Origin: Wenzhouxiangella sp042310355
GTDB lineage: Bacteria; Pseudomonadota; Gammaproteobacteria; Xanthomonadales; Wenzhouxiangellaceae
Assembly (NCBI RefSeq): GCF_042310355.1
Contig: NZ_JBHJMR010000003.1
Span: 124,001 to 188,000, forward strand
Direction: 5' to 3'
DNA length: 64,000 nt
Part shown: piece by piece, positions 35,061 through 46,207 of the stretch
How the letters are laid out: each line of letters begins with the position of its first letter
How positions within the stretch are numbered: the first letter of the stretch is position 1
Translations under genes and position numbers: made by a program
The notes under the pieces: model-generated
The model's database searches: none
What the model was told of the DNA's origin: nothing
The model's input: the letters and a program-made list of their open reading frames with translations, nothing else

Positions 35061-36344
35061 TTATTGCTGCTGAACGGCACCCATCTCGACCAGCTGCTGA
35101 CGGGCGCGTTCGCCGGCGGGGGTGTCGGACTGGGCGGCCGTGCGGTAGTGCTCGATGGCCTGCTGCCGGTTGCCCGTAGCCCGCTCAACATTGCCCAGGT
35201 GAAGGTGCGCGTCGGCGGTCGGCAGCATTTCGAGGCTGGCCTTCAGGTCGGCGCGGGCACCGGACCACTGATCGCGCTGTGCGCGCACCATGCCGCGGCG
35301 AAGGTGGTGATAGAACCAGCTCGAATCCCGCCTCAGCGCTTCGGAGAAGGCCGATTCGGCCGCACTGAAATTCTCTCGGGTGGCCAGCGCATCACCGCGC
35401 AGGGCATGGAACAGCGCCTCGCCATTCTCGATGGAGAGCGCTTCGTTGGCCTTGGCAAGCGCCTGGTCGACATTGCCCTCTTGCAGCGCCTTGCGTCCCT
35501 CGTCGTGGGCTTTGTAGGCGGGCTGGAGCTTTTGCAAGAAGGCCATCTGCTGCTGGTACTCCTCGCGGCCGATGCGTCCGCCGCGGCCCAGCTCGTCGGC
35601 CGTTTGTCTGTTTCTCTCGACGCGCTCGGGCGAGGGCGGGTGCGAGGCGAACAGGCCGTCGAGCCAGCCGGACTGCCGGTTCTCTGACAGGCGCACGAAC
35701 GTCTCCTGCAGGTCGACGGCGGCGGCCGGATCGTAGCCGGCCTGCTTCATGTAGTGCATGCCGTAGTAGTCGGCTTCGCGCTCGGCATCGCGCGAGTAGC
35801 GCTGCTGGATGAGTTGCGCGCCGATCATTCCGCCGAGCAGGGCGACCTGGGTGTACTCATCCTTGTCGGTGCTGGCTCCGACGGCGACGCTGCCGAGAAT
35901 GACCGCGCCCTGCGCCAGGGCGGCGCGGGAGGCGGCGTGTGCGCTGTGCCCGGCAGCGGCGTGTACGACTTCGTGCCCGAGCACCGCGACCAGCTCGGCC
36001 TCGGAACCCATTTCGGTCAGCAGGCCACGGTTGATGGCGATCTTGCCGCCCGGCAGGGCCCAGGCATTGGGCACCGAGCTGTTGATGACCTGGAACTCGT
36101 ACGGCAGCTCGCGATCGGCGTATTGCGCCACGCGCTGACCGAGGGACTGGACGTATTCGACCACGGACGCGTCGATGACCACATCGCCGCCCTGTGCCTG
36201 GCGCATCGGCGCGTACTGCTGCTCGCCGACCTGGCGCTCCCAGTCCTCGCCGTAGAGGCTGAACTGGCGCTCGCCAGTGACGGGGTTGGTGGCGCAGCCG
36301 ACCAGCAGGAGCAGGACGGCGGTGATGCTGGCGAGTCGTTGCAT
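35061..36344 (-). CDS. M48 family metallopeptidase lipoprotein with TPR repeats (BepA-like)
   Basis: The lipobox LLVGC places the lipidated Cys at residue 17. The zinc motif HEVVH (residues 124-128) and the third ligand in YSRDAEREADYYGMHYM identify an M48 peptidase domain at about residues 60-245. From about residue 275 to the end there are four or so TPR units. The architecture matches periplasmic BepA-type proteases that supervise outer-membrane protein and LPS-transport assembly; this specific role is inferred from architecture. Confidence 0.88.
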   Translation of the reverse strand: MQRLASITAVLLLLVGCATNPVTGERQFSLYGEDWERQVGEQQYAPMRQAQGGDVVIDASVVEYVQSLGQRVAQYADRELPYEFQVINSSVPNAWALPGGKIAINRGLLTEMGSEAELVAVLGHEVVHAAAGHSAHAASRAALAQGAVILGSVAVGASTDKDEYTQVALLGGMIGAQLIQQRYSRDAEREADYYGMHYMKQAGYDPAAAVDLQETFVRLSENRQSGWLDGLFASHPPSPERVERNRQTADELGRGGRIGREEYQQQMAFLQKLQPAYKAHDEGRKALQEGNVDQALAKANEALSIENGEALFHALRGDALATRENFSAAESAFSEALRRDSSWFYHHLRRGMVRAQRDQWSGARADLKASLEMLPTADAHLHLGNVERATGNRQQAIEHYRTAAQSDTPAGERARQQLVEMGAVQQQ

Positions 36345-36432
36345 CGGTGGTCTCCGCGGTAAGTATGCGCCTGATTATACGGGCGGCCCGGGCGGTCTGT
36401 CGGTGCGCCGGCGCACGGGCCCCCTGCGTCCC

Positions 36433-37212
36433 TCAGCATCCATCCAGGGGCAGGTCCGTCTCCAGCAGCCGGATATCGAGCTTGTCCTTGCCGTCTTCCT
36501 GGCGGAGGATGCGCACCGGCATCCAGTGGAAATCGGCGGCGTGCCAGGACAGGTTGTGCTTGTCCGAGCCGGGATTCTCGATGCGGCGGATGCGCACGGC
36601 CTCGAAGCAGCCGGCGGGGACTTCAAGGGCCTCTTCGCCGTCGAAGCTGTACTGTTTTTCCTTGACCTCGTCGCGGTCGAGCAGGGTGAAGTCGTGTGTC
36701 TTCCGGCGCTGTACCTCGTCGGCCAGGTTGACCGCCAGCTGCAGGCGCAGGCTCAATGGGTCGACCATGTTGTCGAGCAGTTCGACAGTCTGGCGGCCGT
36801 CCTCGGTGCGAACCTCGGTGGTGCCGGCATCCCAGTCGGTGCGGTGCTGGAAGAAACGGTTGTTGGCCGGGGCCTTCTGGGCGTGGTGGTAGGTCAGCAT
36901 CACGATGCGGTCGCCGCGCCAGACGAAGTGGGCGGATTCCTCGGCGGAGACGTTCAGGGCCTTGACCCACCAGGCGGTCGCCCGCGTGTCGGAACGGTAG
37001 TGCCACACGCCGTTGTCGAGCTGCTCGAGGCTGACCGACAGCTCGCCGATTTTCTTGCCGTGGCGGAGGACTTCGTAGGTCGCCTCGTGGGGCGGCAGCG
37101 GGGGCGGCTCAGCCGCCATGGCCGCGCCCGAGCAGGCGACCGTCAGGATCCAGATCGCGGCCGAGCTCCAGCGGCCGATCGAGTGTCTGATCGTCGATTC
37201 GAATGGATTCAT
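36433..37212 (-). CDS. DUF3108 domain periplasmic protein
   Basis: A 259-residue protein with a signal peptide (hydrophobic stretch to GAAMAAEP). The DUF3108 pattern is visible: ATYEVLRHGKKIGELSVSLE, WHYRSDTRATAW and YSFDGEEALEVPAG. Function is unknown. The first 104 bases overlap the end of purN in another frame; no convincing later start exists that would keep the signal peptide. The DUF3108-purN-purM order is common in gammaproteobacteria. Confidence 0.85.
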   Translation of the reverse strand: MNPFESTIRHSIGRWSSAAIWILTVACSGAAMAAEPPPLPPHEATYEVLRHGKKIGELSVSLEQLDNGVWHYRSDTRATAWWVKALNVSAEESAHFVWRGDRIVMLTYHHAQKAPANNRFFQHRTDWDAGTTEVRTEDGRQTVELLDNMVDPLSLRLQLAVNLADEVQRRKTHDFTLLDRDEVKEKQYSFDGEEALEVPAGCFEAVRIRRIENPGSDKHNLSWHAADFHWMPVRILRQEDGKDKLDIRLLETDLPLDGC

Positions 37213-37807
37213 GGTTGAGTTCGACTCGGTGACGGCACAAAAGTGCCAGCGTGGCGGGGTAGAGACGGTGTTCGAGCGGCAGCAGGCGATCAGCCAGCGT
37301 ATCGACGGTGTCGTCTGGTGCGACCGGCAGGCTCACCCGGCTGATGACCGGTCCGGCATCCAGGGCCGGCGTGACGAAATGCACGCTGGCGCCGTGTTCG
37401 CGCTCGCCGGCGTCGAGCACGCGCTGATGCGTGTTCAGCCCGCGATGACGCGGCAGCAGCGAGGGATGGATGTTGATCAGGCGGCCCAGGTACCGGTTGA
37501 CGAAGTCTTCGCCGAGCACGCGCATGAAGCCGGCCAGCACGACATGGCGAGGCTCGAAACCGTCGATGACCGTCGACAGGCAATCTTCGAAGTGCGCGCG
37601 ATCGGGAAAGCGGGTGGGGTCTAAGGTAACGCTGTCGATGCCCGCCTCGGCAGCCAGGGCCAGGCCGCCCGCCCGTGGCCGATCGGTCACGACCGCGGCG
37701 ATCCGCGCTTCGAGACGATCGGCATCGATGGCTGCCTGGATGGCCCGGAAGTTGCTGCCCCGTCCCGACAGCAGCACCACCAGGCGCGGAAGCTCGCGAT
37801 CCGTCAC
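37109..37807 (-). CDS. purN: Phosphoribosylglycinamide formyltransferase 1
   Basis: GTG 37807 (VTDRELPRLVVLLSGRGSNF) is chosen because it starts one base after the purM stop and puts the PRPP-site segment at the usual place; a longer open frame upstream has no homologous content. Conserved features are LSGRGSNF, the catalytic LAGFMRVLG and NIHPSLLPRHRGLNTH. The enzyme formylates GAR with 10-formyl-THF in purine synthesis. At 232 residues it is longer than E. coli PurN (212), the tail overlapping the DUF3108 gene. Confidence 0.95.
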   Translation of the reverse strand: MTDRELPRLVVLLSGRGSNFRAIQAAIDADRLEARIAAVVTDRPRAGGLALAAEAGIDSVTLDPTRFPDRAHFEDCLSTVIDGFEPRHVVLAGFMRVLGEDFVNRYLGRLINIHPSLLPRHRGLNTHQRVLDAGEREHGASVHFVTPALDAGPVISRVSLPVAPDDTVDTLADRLLPLEHRLYPATLALLCRHRVELNHESIRIDDQTLDRPLELGRDLDPDGRLLGRGHGG

Positions 37808-37808
37808 G

Positions 37809-38840
<1,032 letters not shown>

Positions 38841-39033
38841 CGCGTACGGCCGGGTGGCTTGAATGAAGCTGACTATTATGACGGATAAGCCGAGCCGCTG
38901 AAATGCGCCTTCGAACACCGCTCCCGTTTGGGTGGGCCACGTTGAGCCGGCAGGCGTTATGCGCTAGGCTTGCCCGGCGCCGATGCCGGGGAGACGTGAG
39001 CGTCGGCCGCGTCCAGCAAGCGGAGAACAAACA

Positions 39034-40760
<1,727 letters not shown>

Positions 40761-40764
<4 letters not shown>

Positions 40765-41291
40765 AGGCACTTGCTATCTTTCTGATCATCGCCGGCTTCG
40801 TGCTGGGTGCGTTGTTCACCGTGCTGTCGGTCGAGACCGTTGCCTGGCTGCCGTACCTGGCGGCCCTTGCCCTGGGCTTCGTTGGCATCGTCATGCTCAA
40901 GCGTAGCCACCATGCCGGCGCGAGTGACGCGCATCACGTCGAAGGTAATCTCGGTACCCTCGAGACGGCACTGGACAGCATCTGCCGCAATCTCGATGAA
41001 TTGGTTGGCCGCCGTGATCGCGTCCCGCCGCACGAGTTCCGTTTCGAGATCGACCGGCACTTCCGCGAGGATCTCACCGCATTCGCGGATGCCCGCGAGT
41101 CGATGCAGCACGCTTTCGGGCTGCAGGCCTATGCCGACATCATGAGCGCCTTTGCCGCCGGCGAGCGCTACATCAACCGGGTCTGGACCGCTTCGGCCGA
41201 CGGCTATATCGACGAGGTCATGGCCTACCTGGACAAGGCGCAGCGACAGTTCGCCGAGGCGCGAGAGGCCTTCGCCGAACAACGCGGATGA
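40761..41291 (+). CDS. Small membrane protein coupled to OPT transporter, unknown
   Basis: The 176-residue frame overlaps the OPT gene by ATGA. Two N-terminal hydrophobic helices (residues 3-22 and 27-46) precede a soluble helical domain with EFRFEIDRHFREDLTAFADARESM and ERYINRVWTASADGYIDE. I do not recognise a family. The coupling suggests an accessory role for the transporter. Confidence 0.7.
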
Positions 41292-41325
41292 AGCGGCCCG
41301 GGCCTGTGCTATCTTTTGCGGCGTG

Positions 41326-42366
41326 ATGCCTCGATTTCTGTCATTTCTGGCGCTGTTCCTGGTCCTGCCCGCTCCTGCGGACGCGGTTTCGCTGTACACG
41401 GCGGAAGTCGAGGTCGAGCGCGGCGCGCGCAGCGGCACGGCGGAGCAGCTTAGGGCGCTCGACCGGGTACTGGCCCGCCTGACCGGTCGCTTCGATCGTT
41501 CGCTGGTCGATCAACTCGGCCTGGGTGCGGGCACGCTCGACGACCTGGTTCTGTCCCAGCAACTGGTTCGTCGTGATGTCGTCGGCGCCGAGGGTGAATC
41601 CCGGGAATCCCTCCACCTGCAAGTCGAGTTCGACGAGCCCTCGATCAACGAGTTGCTCAAGCGCAGCGGGTTGCCGCGCTGGGGACGCGAGCGGCCGGCC
41701 GTCCTGCTTTGGGCCGTCGTCGAGGACGAAGACGGCACGCGTTTCATGGAGAATGCCCGTCTGAACTGGGTGATTCAGGATCAGGCGCGCCGCGTGGGGC
41801 TGGACGTGGTTCGGCCCTTGCGCGACGCCATGGACCTGGCCGAGATCTCCCTGCAGGACGTTCGCGGCGGCTTCCTCGGTTCGGCCGAGGCCAGCGCCAG
41901 TCGCTATGGAACCGGCGTCATCGCCATGCTCGATCTGCGCCTGCAGGAACCCGACCCGGATGATCCGCTGTGGAGTGCTCGCTGGCGCTGGCGTGTCGGC
42001 GGCCAGGAGACCGGCCTCAACCACAGCGGCGGCGACTCCGAGCAGCTGATTCGCGGCGGTCTCGACCGGCTGGCCTCGACGTTGGCAGCGCGCTACGCGG
42101 TGATCGATCTCGACGGCGAACCGGCGCGCTGGCAGATCACCGTCGGCGGCATTGTCGACGAGGTCCAGTACGCCGAGGTCTTGCGCTACCTCGAGAACCT
42201 CAGCGTGATCGACGAGGTTCGCGTCGCCTCGGCCGAGGGCAGGCAGGTTACCTTCGAGGTCCTGGCCGGCGGCCAGGATATCGAGACCTACCTCGGTCTG
42301 GGCGGATTGCTCGAACTCGAGCGTCACGAAGGGGAGCGGCATCTTCACTTCAGGCTGGTGCGTTGA
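41326..42366 (+). CDS. DUF2066 domain exported protein
   Basis: A 346-residue protein with a signal peptide ending PADAVSLY. The DUF2066 signature is the opening VSLYTAEVEV, followed by RALDRVLARLTG and later the LPRWGRERPAVLLWA segment. Function is unknown. GTG 41323 is an alternative start. The gene belongs to the conserved DUF2066, CDP-alcohol phosphotransferase, hda series; its stop overlaps the following TTG start. Confidence 0.85.
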   Translation: MPRFLSFLALFLVLPAPADAVSLYTAEVEVERGARSGTAEQLRALDRVLARLTGRFDRSLVDQLGLGAGTLDDLVLSQQLVRRDVVGAEGESRESLHLQVEFDEPSINELLKRSGLPRWGRERPAVLLWAVVEDEDGTRFMENARLNWVIQDQARRVGLDVVRPLRDAMDLAEISLQDVRGGFLGSAEASASRYGTGVIAMLDLRLQEPDPDDPLWSARWRWRVGGQETGLNHSGGDSEQLIRGGLDRLASTLAARYAVIDLDGEPARWQITVGGIVDEVQYAEVLRYLENLSVIDEVRVASAEGRQVTFEVLAGGQDIETYLGLGGLLELERHEGERHLHFRLVR

Positions 42367-42938
42367 ACCTGAGTTTTCTGCCCAATCTGCTTACCGTCGC
42401 GCGCATGCTGGTCGTGCCGCCAATGGTCTGGCTGCTGCTCATCGGCCAGTACCAGTGGGCACTGGCGCTGGCCGTGTTCGCCGGCGTCTCCGACCTGCTC
42501 GACGGCTGGCTGGCCCGACGCTTTTCCTGGCAGACACGCTGGGGCGGCATTTACGATCCGCTGGCCGACAAGTTCCTGATGATGGCCGGTTACCTCACGC
42601 TCGGCTGGCTGGCTGAACTGCCCTGGTGGCTGATCGCCCTGGTGATCTCCCGCGACCTGGTCATCGTCGTCGGCGGCTATATCTACTACACGCGATTCGA
42701 ACGATTCGAAGCCGAGCCGACCCAGCTTTCGCGTTTCAACACCTTCTGCCAGGTGTTTCTGATGTGGTTCGTGCTGCTGCGCCTGGCCGGCCTGCCGCTG
42801 CCGAGTGAGGCGCAGATCGGCCTGGTCTGGCTGGTTGTTTTCATGGCCGTCATCACCCTCGTGCAGTACGTGTGGATCTGGACCGGCAGAGCCGTGCGTG
42901 TGCGCCGCGCACGCCGCGACGGCGATTCGACGTCCTGA
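42363..42938 (+). CDS. CDP-alcohol phosphatidyltransferase family protein
   Basis: The start is TTG 42363, overlapping the DUF2066 stop by four bases (TTGA). The 191-residue membrane protein has the family signature D-x2-DG-x2-AR-x8-G-x3-D-x3-D in DLLDGWLARRFSWQTRWGGI, and six hydrophobic helices. It transfers a phosphoalcohol to CDP-activated lipid; whether it makes phosphatidylglycerolphosphate, cardiolipin or another product cannot be told here. Confidence 0.87.
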   Translation: MNLSFLPNLLTVARMLVVPPMVWLLLIGQYQWALALAVFAGVSDLLDGWLARRFSWQTRWGGIYDPLADKFLMMAGYLTLGWLAELPWWLIALVISRDLVIVVGGYIYYTRFERFEAEPTQLSRFNTFCQVFLMWFVLLRLAGLPLPSEAQIGLVWLVVFMAVITLVQYVWIWTGRAVRVRRARRDGDSTS

Positions 42939-42948
42939 GGTCGCCGGC

Positions 42949-43644
42949 GTGAGTCGTGCGCAGTTGCCCCTGGCGCTCAAGCCGCCGCGTCGTCCGCGCT
43001 TCGGCAATTTCATCGCCGGGCCCAATCAGGCGGTGGTGGCCACGCTGGCGCACGGGGTCGAACCCGGCGGGTGGTATTTCCTGGCCGGTCCGACCGGTTC
43101 GGGCCGCTCGCACCTGGTTTCCGCCTTCTTTGCCGACCGCTGTGAGCGCGGCGAGCAAGTCCATTTCATCGCGCTCGGCAGGCCGCGGCAACGCATGCTG
43201 CTCGAGCATGCTGACGGCGACTGGGTCGTGATCGACGATGTCGACGCTCTGGCCGGCGACGACGAAGGCGAACGGGCCCTGTTCAACGCCCTCAATCGCT
43301 GGCGTTCCGAGCGAACCGGCGTGCTCATGAGCGGGCCGGGCCGCGACAGCTTCGAGCTGCCCGACCTGCGCTCGCGCCTGGGCCAGGCCACGCGCCTGAC
43401 CCTCAAGCCGCTCGAGGAGGACGAGCTGGCTGAACTGGTTCGCGGCCTGGCGGCCGAACACGAAGTCATGCTCGGCCGCGGGGTGGTCGATTACATCCTC
43501 AGCCGCGCGCCGAGAAACGCCGGGCGAATGGCCGAGCTGGTCGAGGCCGGTGCCCACCGCGCGCTGACCGAGCGGCGCACGTTGTCGGTGCCGTTGGTCA
43601 GGGAGGTGCTGAGTGGGGTGGAAAAGGGGACGGGTGAGGCGTGA
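42949..43644 (+). CDS. hda: DnaA regulatory inactivator Hda
   Basis: GTG 42949 starts a 231-residue DnaA-like AAA+ protein. The N-terminal QLPLAL segment is the sliding-clamp-binding motif of Hda. Walker A is GPTGSGRSHL, Walker B VVIDDVDALAG, and the sensor/lid ends with PRNAGRMAELVEAG. With the DNA-loaded clamp it stimulates ATP hydrolysis by DnaA and so limits initiation. The gene order upstream is the usual one for this gene. Confidence 0.93.
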   Translation: MSRAQLPLALKPPRRPRFGNFIAGPNQAVVATLAHGVEPGGWYFLAGPTGSGRSHLVSAFFADRCERGEQVHFIALGRPRQRMLLEHADGDWVVIDDVDALAGDDEGERALFNALNRWRSERTGVLMSGPGRDSFELPDLRSRLGQATRLTLKPLEEDELAELVRGLAAEHEVMLGRGVVDYILSRAPRNAGRMAELVEAGAHRALTERRTLSVPLVREVLSGVEKGTGEA

Positions 43645-43665
43645 CAAGGACCAGCGGAAAAGAGT

Positions 43666-43873
43666 CAAATGACCAATGACCAATTTCCAAGCACCAATTC
43701 TCAAACAAGCACCAATGACCAAAACCCAATGATCAAAACGAGCCGGCGGCCTGACTCTCCGCTCGACGCGGGCACCCGTTTTGGTCATTCGAACATTGAA
43801 AATTGAAATTTGTTTGAGAATTGGTGCTTGCTAATTGGTCATTAGAACTTGGTGCTTGGAATTTGATCATTGC
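43666..43873. repeat. Inverted heptamer repeat (CCAATGA family)
   Basis: The left arm 43666-43739 consists of phased 7-mers (CAAATGA, CCAATGA, CCAATTT, CCAAGCA, CCAATTC, TCAAACA), one 4-nt phase slip, then CCAATGA, CCAAAAC, CCAATGA, TCAAAAC. The right arm 43779-43873 carries complementary TTGGTCATT and TTGGTGCTTG units. AT content is much higher than in flanking genes. Confidence 0.8.
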
Positions 43874-44031
43874 TCTTCAGTAGCATCTCCCGATGCACTC
43901 CCTTCACCGCTCTTCCCGACGGATCGGCCATCTGCGCCAGCGCGCCGTCCCAGGCCAGGGCCTCGGGTGTCGAACAGGCCACTGACGGCCCGCCGGGCAC
44001 CGTCGCGTTGCCGACGCGAGGCCTCCAAAGC

Positions 44032-44062
44032 AAAACCCCGCAGGCCGGTGCGGCCTGCGGGG
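44032..44062 (-). terminator. Rho-independent terminator of the lipoprotein gene
   Basis: Read on the minus strand, CCCCGCAGGCC pairs perfectly with GGCCTGCGGGG around a 5-nt loop and is followed by TTTTGCTTT. It lies about 50 bp downstream of the stop of the gene at 44110-45825. Confidence 0.85.
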
Positions 44063-44109
44063 ATCTCGAACAGCCCGAGAATCGAGCACATGCGAGCTGT
44101 GCCTTTCGG

Positions 44110-45825
44110 CTATTCCTTGAGGGTCATCGTGCTGCGGAACTCGATGCCGCGCTCGGTCAGGTGCATGCTCGCCTCGGTGTAATCGTAGACTTCGGCCAGG
44201 GCGGCCATCGCTTCCGACGGGTCGGATGCGGCGGCTTCCTCACCCATGGCTTCGAGCTGCTCCTGCATGTTGGCCATCACGTTGCCGAGCGCGTCGGCGT
44301 AGCCGGCGAAGTTGATGCCGTAGCTGAGGATGGCGTTGCCACCTTCGCCCGGATCCATGGACTCGTTGAGCCGATCCTTCTCGGCTTCACCCACGGCCAG
44401 GCCGAGCGCGGCCTCGCCCAGGCCCATGAAGGCCGAAATGCCTTCGGGCATGTTCGGAATGACGTTGGCGGGCAGCGGCTGCGGGTCGCCACCGGGCTCG
44501 AGCTGCACAGCGGCCAGTTCCGGCGAGAACATCTGCGCCATGCCCAGCATCATCTGGGGATTGCGCATGAACAGGGCCAGCGAGCCTTCGGCGGACTCGA
44601 CGTTGGAATTGTCGTCCAGGCTGATGCGCTCGAGGTTCATGCGCAGGCCGTTGAAGTTGGTCACGACCGGCGGAATCGGCTGGTTGAGAGCCATCTGCCA
44701 GTCTTCGGCGTTGGCGCGAATGCTTTCGAACAGTTCGCACTGCGGCGGCGTTTCGACCCAGCTGGCCACGATTTCGCGCGCGAAGTCGCGGGCGCCGACG
44801 ATGTTGAGCGCGAGGCCGAATTCGAGCACGCCGGCGTCTTCCCGGTCGAGATCGACCGGGGTGTCGGCGATGACCTGCATCCGCTCGGCGAATTCGGCGT
44901 CGGCTTCGACGGTCATGTCGAAGGCCATGAAGCTTTCACTGACATCCGTGTAGCCCAGGGTGGCGCGGGGGAACAGATCGACCAGGGCGTCGAGCTCGGC
45001 GCGGCAGGCTTCGTTGCCGGCAATTGCGCCCAGCGGCGAAGATTCACGAGCGGCCGCCAGCATGGCGTCGTCGCCGTCGAGAAGCTGATCGACGATGCGG
45101 CCGAATTCCATGTAGCCACTGGCGTAGGGCGTGTAGCCACGATCGCTGGCGAAGCGCTCGAGATCGTCCGAGTCGTAGGCCGTGGCCGGCTGGTCCAGGT
45201 TGGCCACGCGGCGCAGCAGGGCGTCGTTCTCGGGCACGATGGCCACCGTGGCGAAGTGATCGTCGTAGGACAGGGCCAGACCGACATCTTCCATTTCCGC
45301 CCACAGCACTTCCACGTCCTCGACCTCGCGCCAGGTCAGCTCGGTCTCGGCCTCGGCGGCGATTCGATCCAGGGTGGCGCGAAAGGCTTCCGGGTCGGAC
45401 AGCTCCCAATGCACGAACGGATACAGGGAAACGGCGTGGATCGCCCAGTGGCCGTTGGGTTCGAGCCCGCGTTCGACGAAAGCCTCACGGCTGTCGATCT
45501 GGGCGAACTCGCGCAAGATGGCGGCCGCGACCGGGGCTTCGTCGAGCTCGTCGGCGATGGTGTTGTAGGTCTCGCGGTTGAGGTCAGCCATCGACTGCAG
45601 CGGCGCCCAGAGCTTCTCGCTGAGATCCTCGGGCATCGTCTCGATGTTGGCCATCAGCCAGGCGGTGTCCGCGTCGATGCGATTGAACAGAGTATTGGTG
45701 GCGTCGGCGGAGCCGGTGCCGGCGTCGGAGGCGGTATCGCCCGGCACCGGAGACTCCGCTTCGTCGCGACCGCAGCCGGCGACGAGCAGAGTACAAAAGC
45801 CGAGTACGGCAATCTTGCGAATCAT
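44110..45825 (-). CDS. Lipoprotein of unknown function
   Basis: A 571-residue protein with lipobox LLVAGC (Cys at about residue 18). It is acidic throughout with alternating helix and strand, including LYPFVHWELSDPEAFRATL and ISAFMGLGEAALGLAVGEAE. No motif that I recognise as catalytic is present. It has its own terminator and a candidate promoter with a perfect TTGACA, so it is a monocistronic gene. Location in the envelope follows from the lipobox only. Confidence 0.75.
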   Translation of the reverse strand: MIRKIAVLGFCTLLVAGCGRDEAESPVPGDTASDAGTGSADATNTLFNRIDADTAWLMANIETMPEDLSEKLWAPLQSMADLNRETYNTIADELDEAPVAAAILREFAQIDSREAFVERGLEPNGHWAIHAVSLYPFVHWELSDPEAFRATLDRIAAEAETELTWREVEDVEVLWAEMEDVGLALSYDDHFATVAIVPENDALLRRVANLDQPATAYDSDDLERFASDRGYTPYASGYMEFGRIVDQLLDGDDAMLAAARESSPLGAIAGNEACRAELDALVDLFPRATLGYTDVSESFMAFDMTVEADAEFAERMQVIADTPVDLDREDAGVLEFGLALNIVGARDFAREIVASWVETPPQCELFESIRANAEDWQMALNQPIPPVVTNFNGLRMNLERISLDDNSNVESAEGSLALFMRNPQMMLGMAQMFSPELAAVQLEPGGDPQPLPANVIPNMPEGISAFMGLGEAALGLAVGEAEKDRLNESMDPGEGGNAILSYGINFAGYADALGNVMANMQEQLEAMGEEAAASDPSEAMAALAEVYDYTEASMHLTERGIEFRSTMTLKE

Positions 45826-45871
45826 GATTCATTCCCTCCCGGGGGACTAATAGTCAGTTTGTGGTACTAGT

Positions 45872-45898
45872 GTTATACAACACCAACACACTTGTCAA
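45872..45898 (-). promoter_or_regulatory. Candidate promoter of the unknown lipoprotein gene
   Basis: On the minus strand a perfect TTGACA (45893-45898) is followed after 15 bp by TATAAC (45872-45877). The spacer is shorter than the preferred 17 bp, so the assignment is tentative. A GGGAGGG ribosome-binding site lies before the gene start. Confidence 0.45.
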
Positions 45899-46013
45899 GT
45901 TCTTCGGGTTGGCTAGTTTGCTTGTTGGCTCGTTCGCTAGTTGCTCGATAGCTGCTTGCCATTGATTCTGCAAAGCGGCGATGTGCCCTGGATCAGCGAT
46001 CCGTAACATTGAC

Positions 46014-46145
46014 TCATCCGGGTGATTTAACGCCGCTGATCAAAGCCTGCGCCACTTTCTGCGCGTCGCCGTAGAGCATGCGGGTGTTGTCCTCGAAGAA
46101 CAGCAAAAGAGTGTAGCCGGTCACAGCCTGCTCGTTCAATTGAGT
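46014..46145 (-). pseudogene. Remnant resembling the C-terminus of transhydrogenase PntB
   Basis: One minus-strand frame reads LFFEDNTRMLYGDAQKVAQA and ends in a stop at 46014. This matches my recollection of the NADP-binding C-terminal end of PntB, where an FY-NT-ML-GDAK pattern is conserved. No upstream PntB sequence is present and no start or ribosome-binding site is evident. If correct, it is a decayed or transposed gene end. Confidence 0.35.
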
Positions 46146-46207
46146 TTTGGTTCCAGCTTGGCCGCCTTGCAACCTGCGCGTCATCCGAATGACCTAAAAT
46201 TGGCAGA

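Larger units (their letters stand above)
43645..44109. other. 465-bp intergenic region between hda and an unknown lipoprotein gene
   Basis: It contains the CCAATGA heptamer element (43666-43873) and a minus-strand terminator (44032-44062). The 150 bp between them hold only short frames without ribosome-binding sites. I see no gene. Confidence 0.5.
45826..46207. other. 382-bp intergenic region with a promoter, a degenerate repeat and a gene remnant
   Basis: From left to right it holds the lipoprotein gene promoter (45872-45898), a degenerate GCTAGTT/GGCTCGTT short-repeat tract at about 45908-45960, and a minus-strand remnant resembling the C-terminus of PntB (46014-46145). No intact gene is seen. 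Confidence 0.5.

Noticed and set aside
43842..44033. Short minus-strand frame of 63 codons next to the CCAATGA element
   Set aside because: It lies downstream of a strong terminator, extends into the repeat and has no ribosome site.
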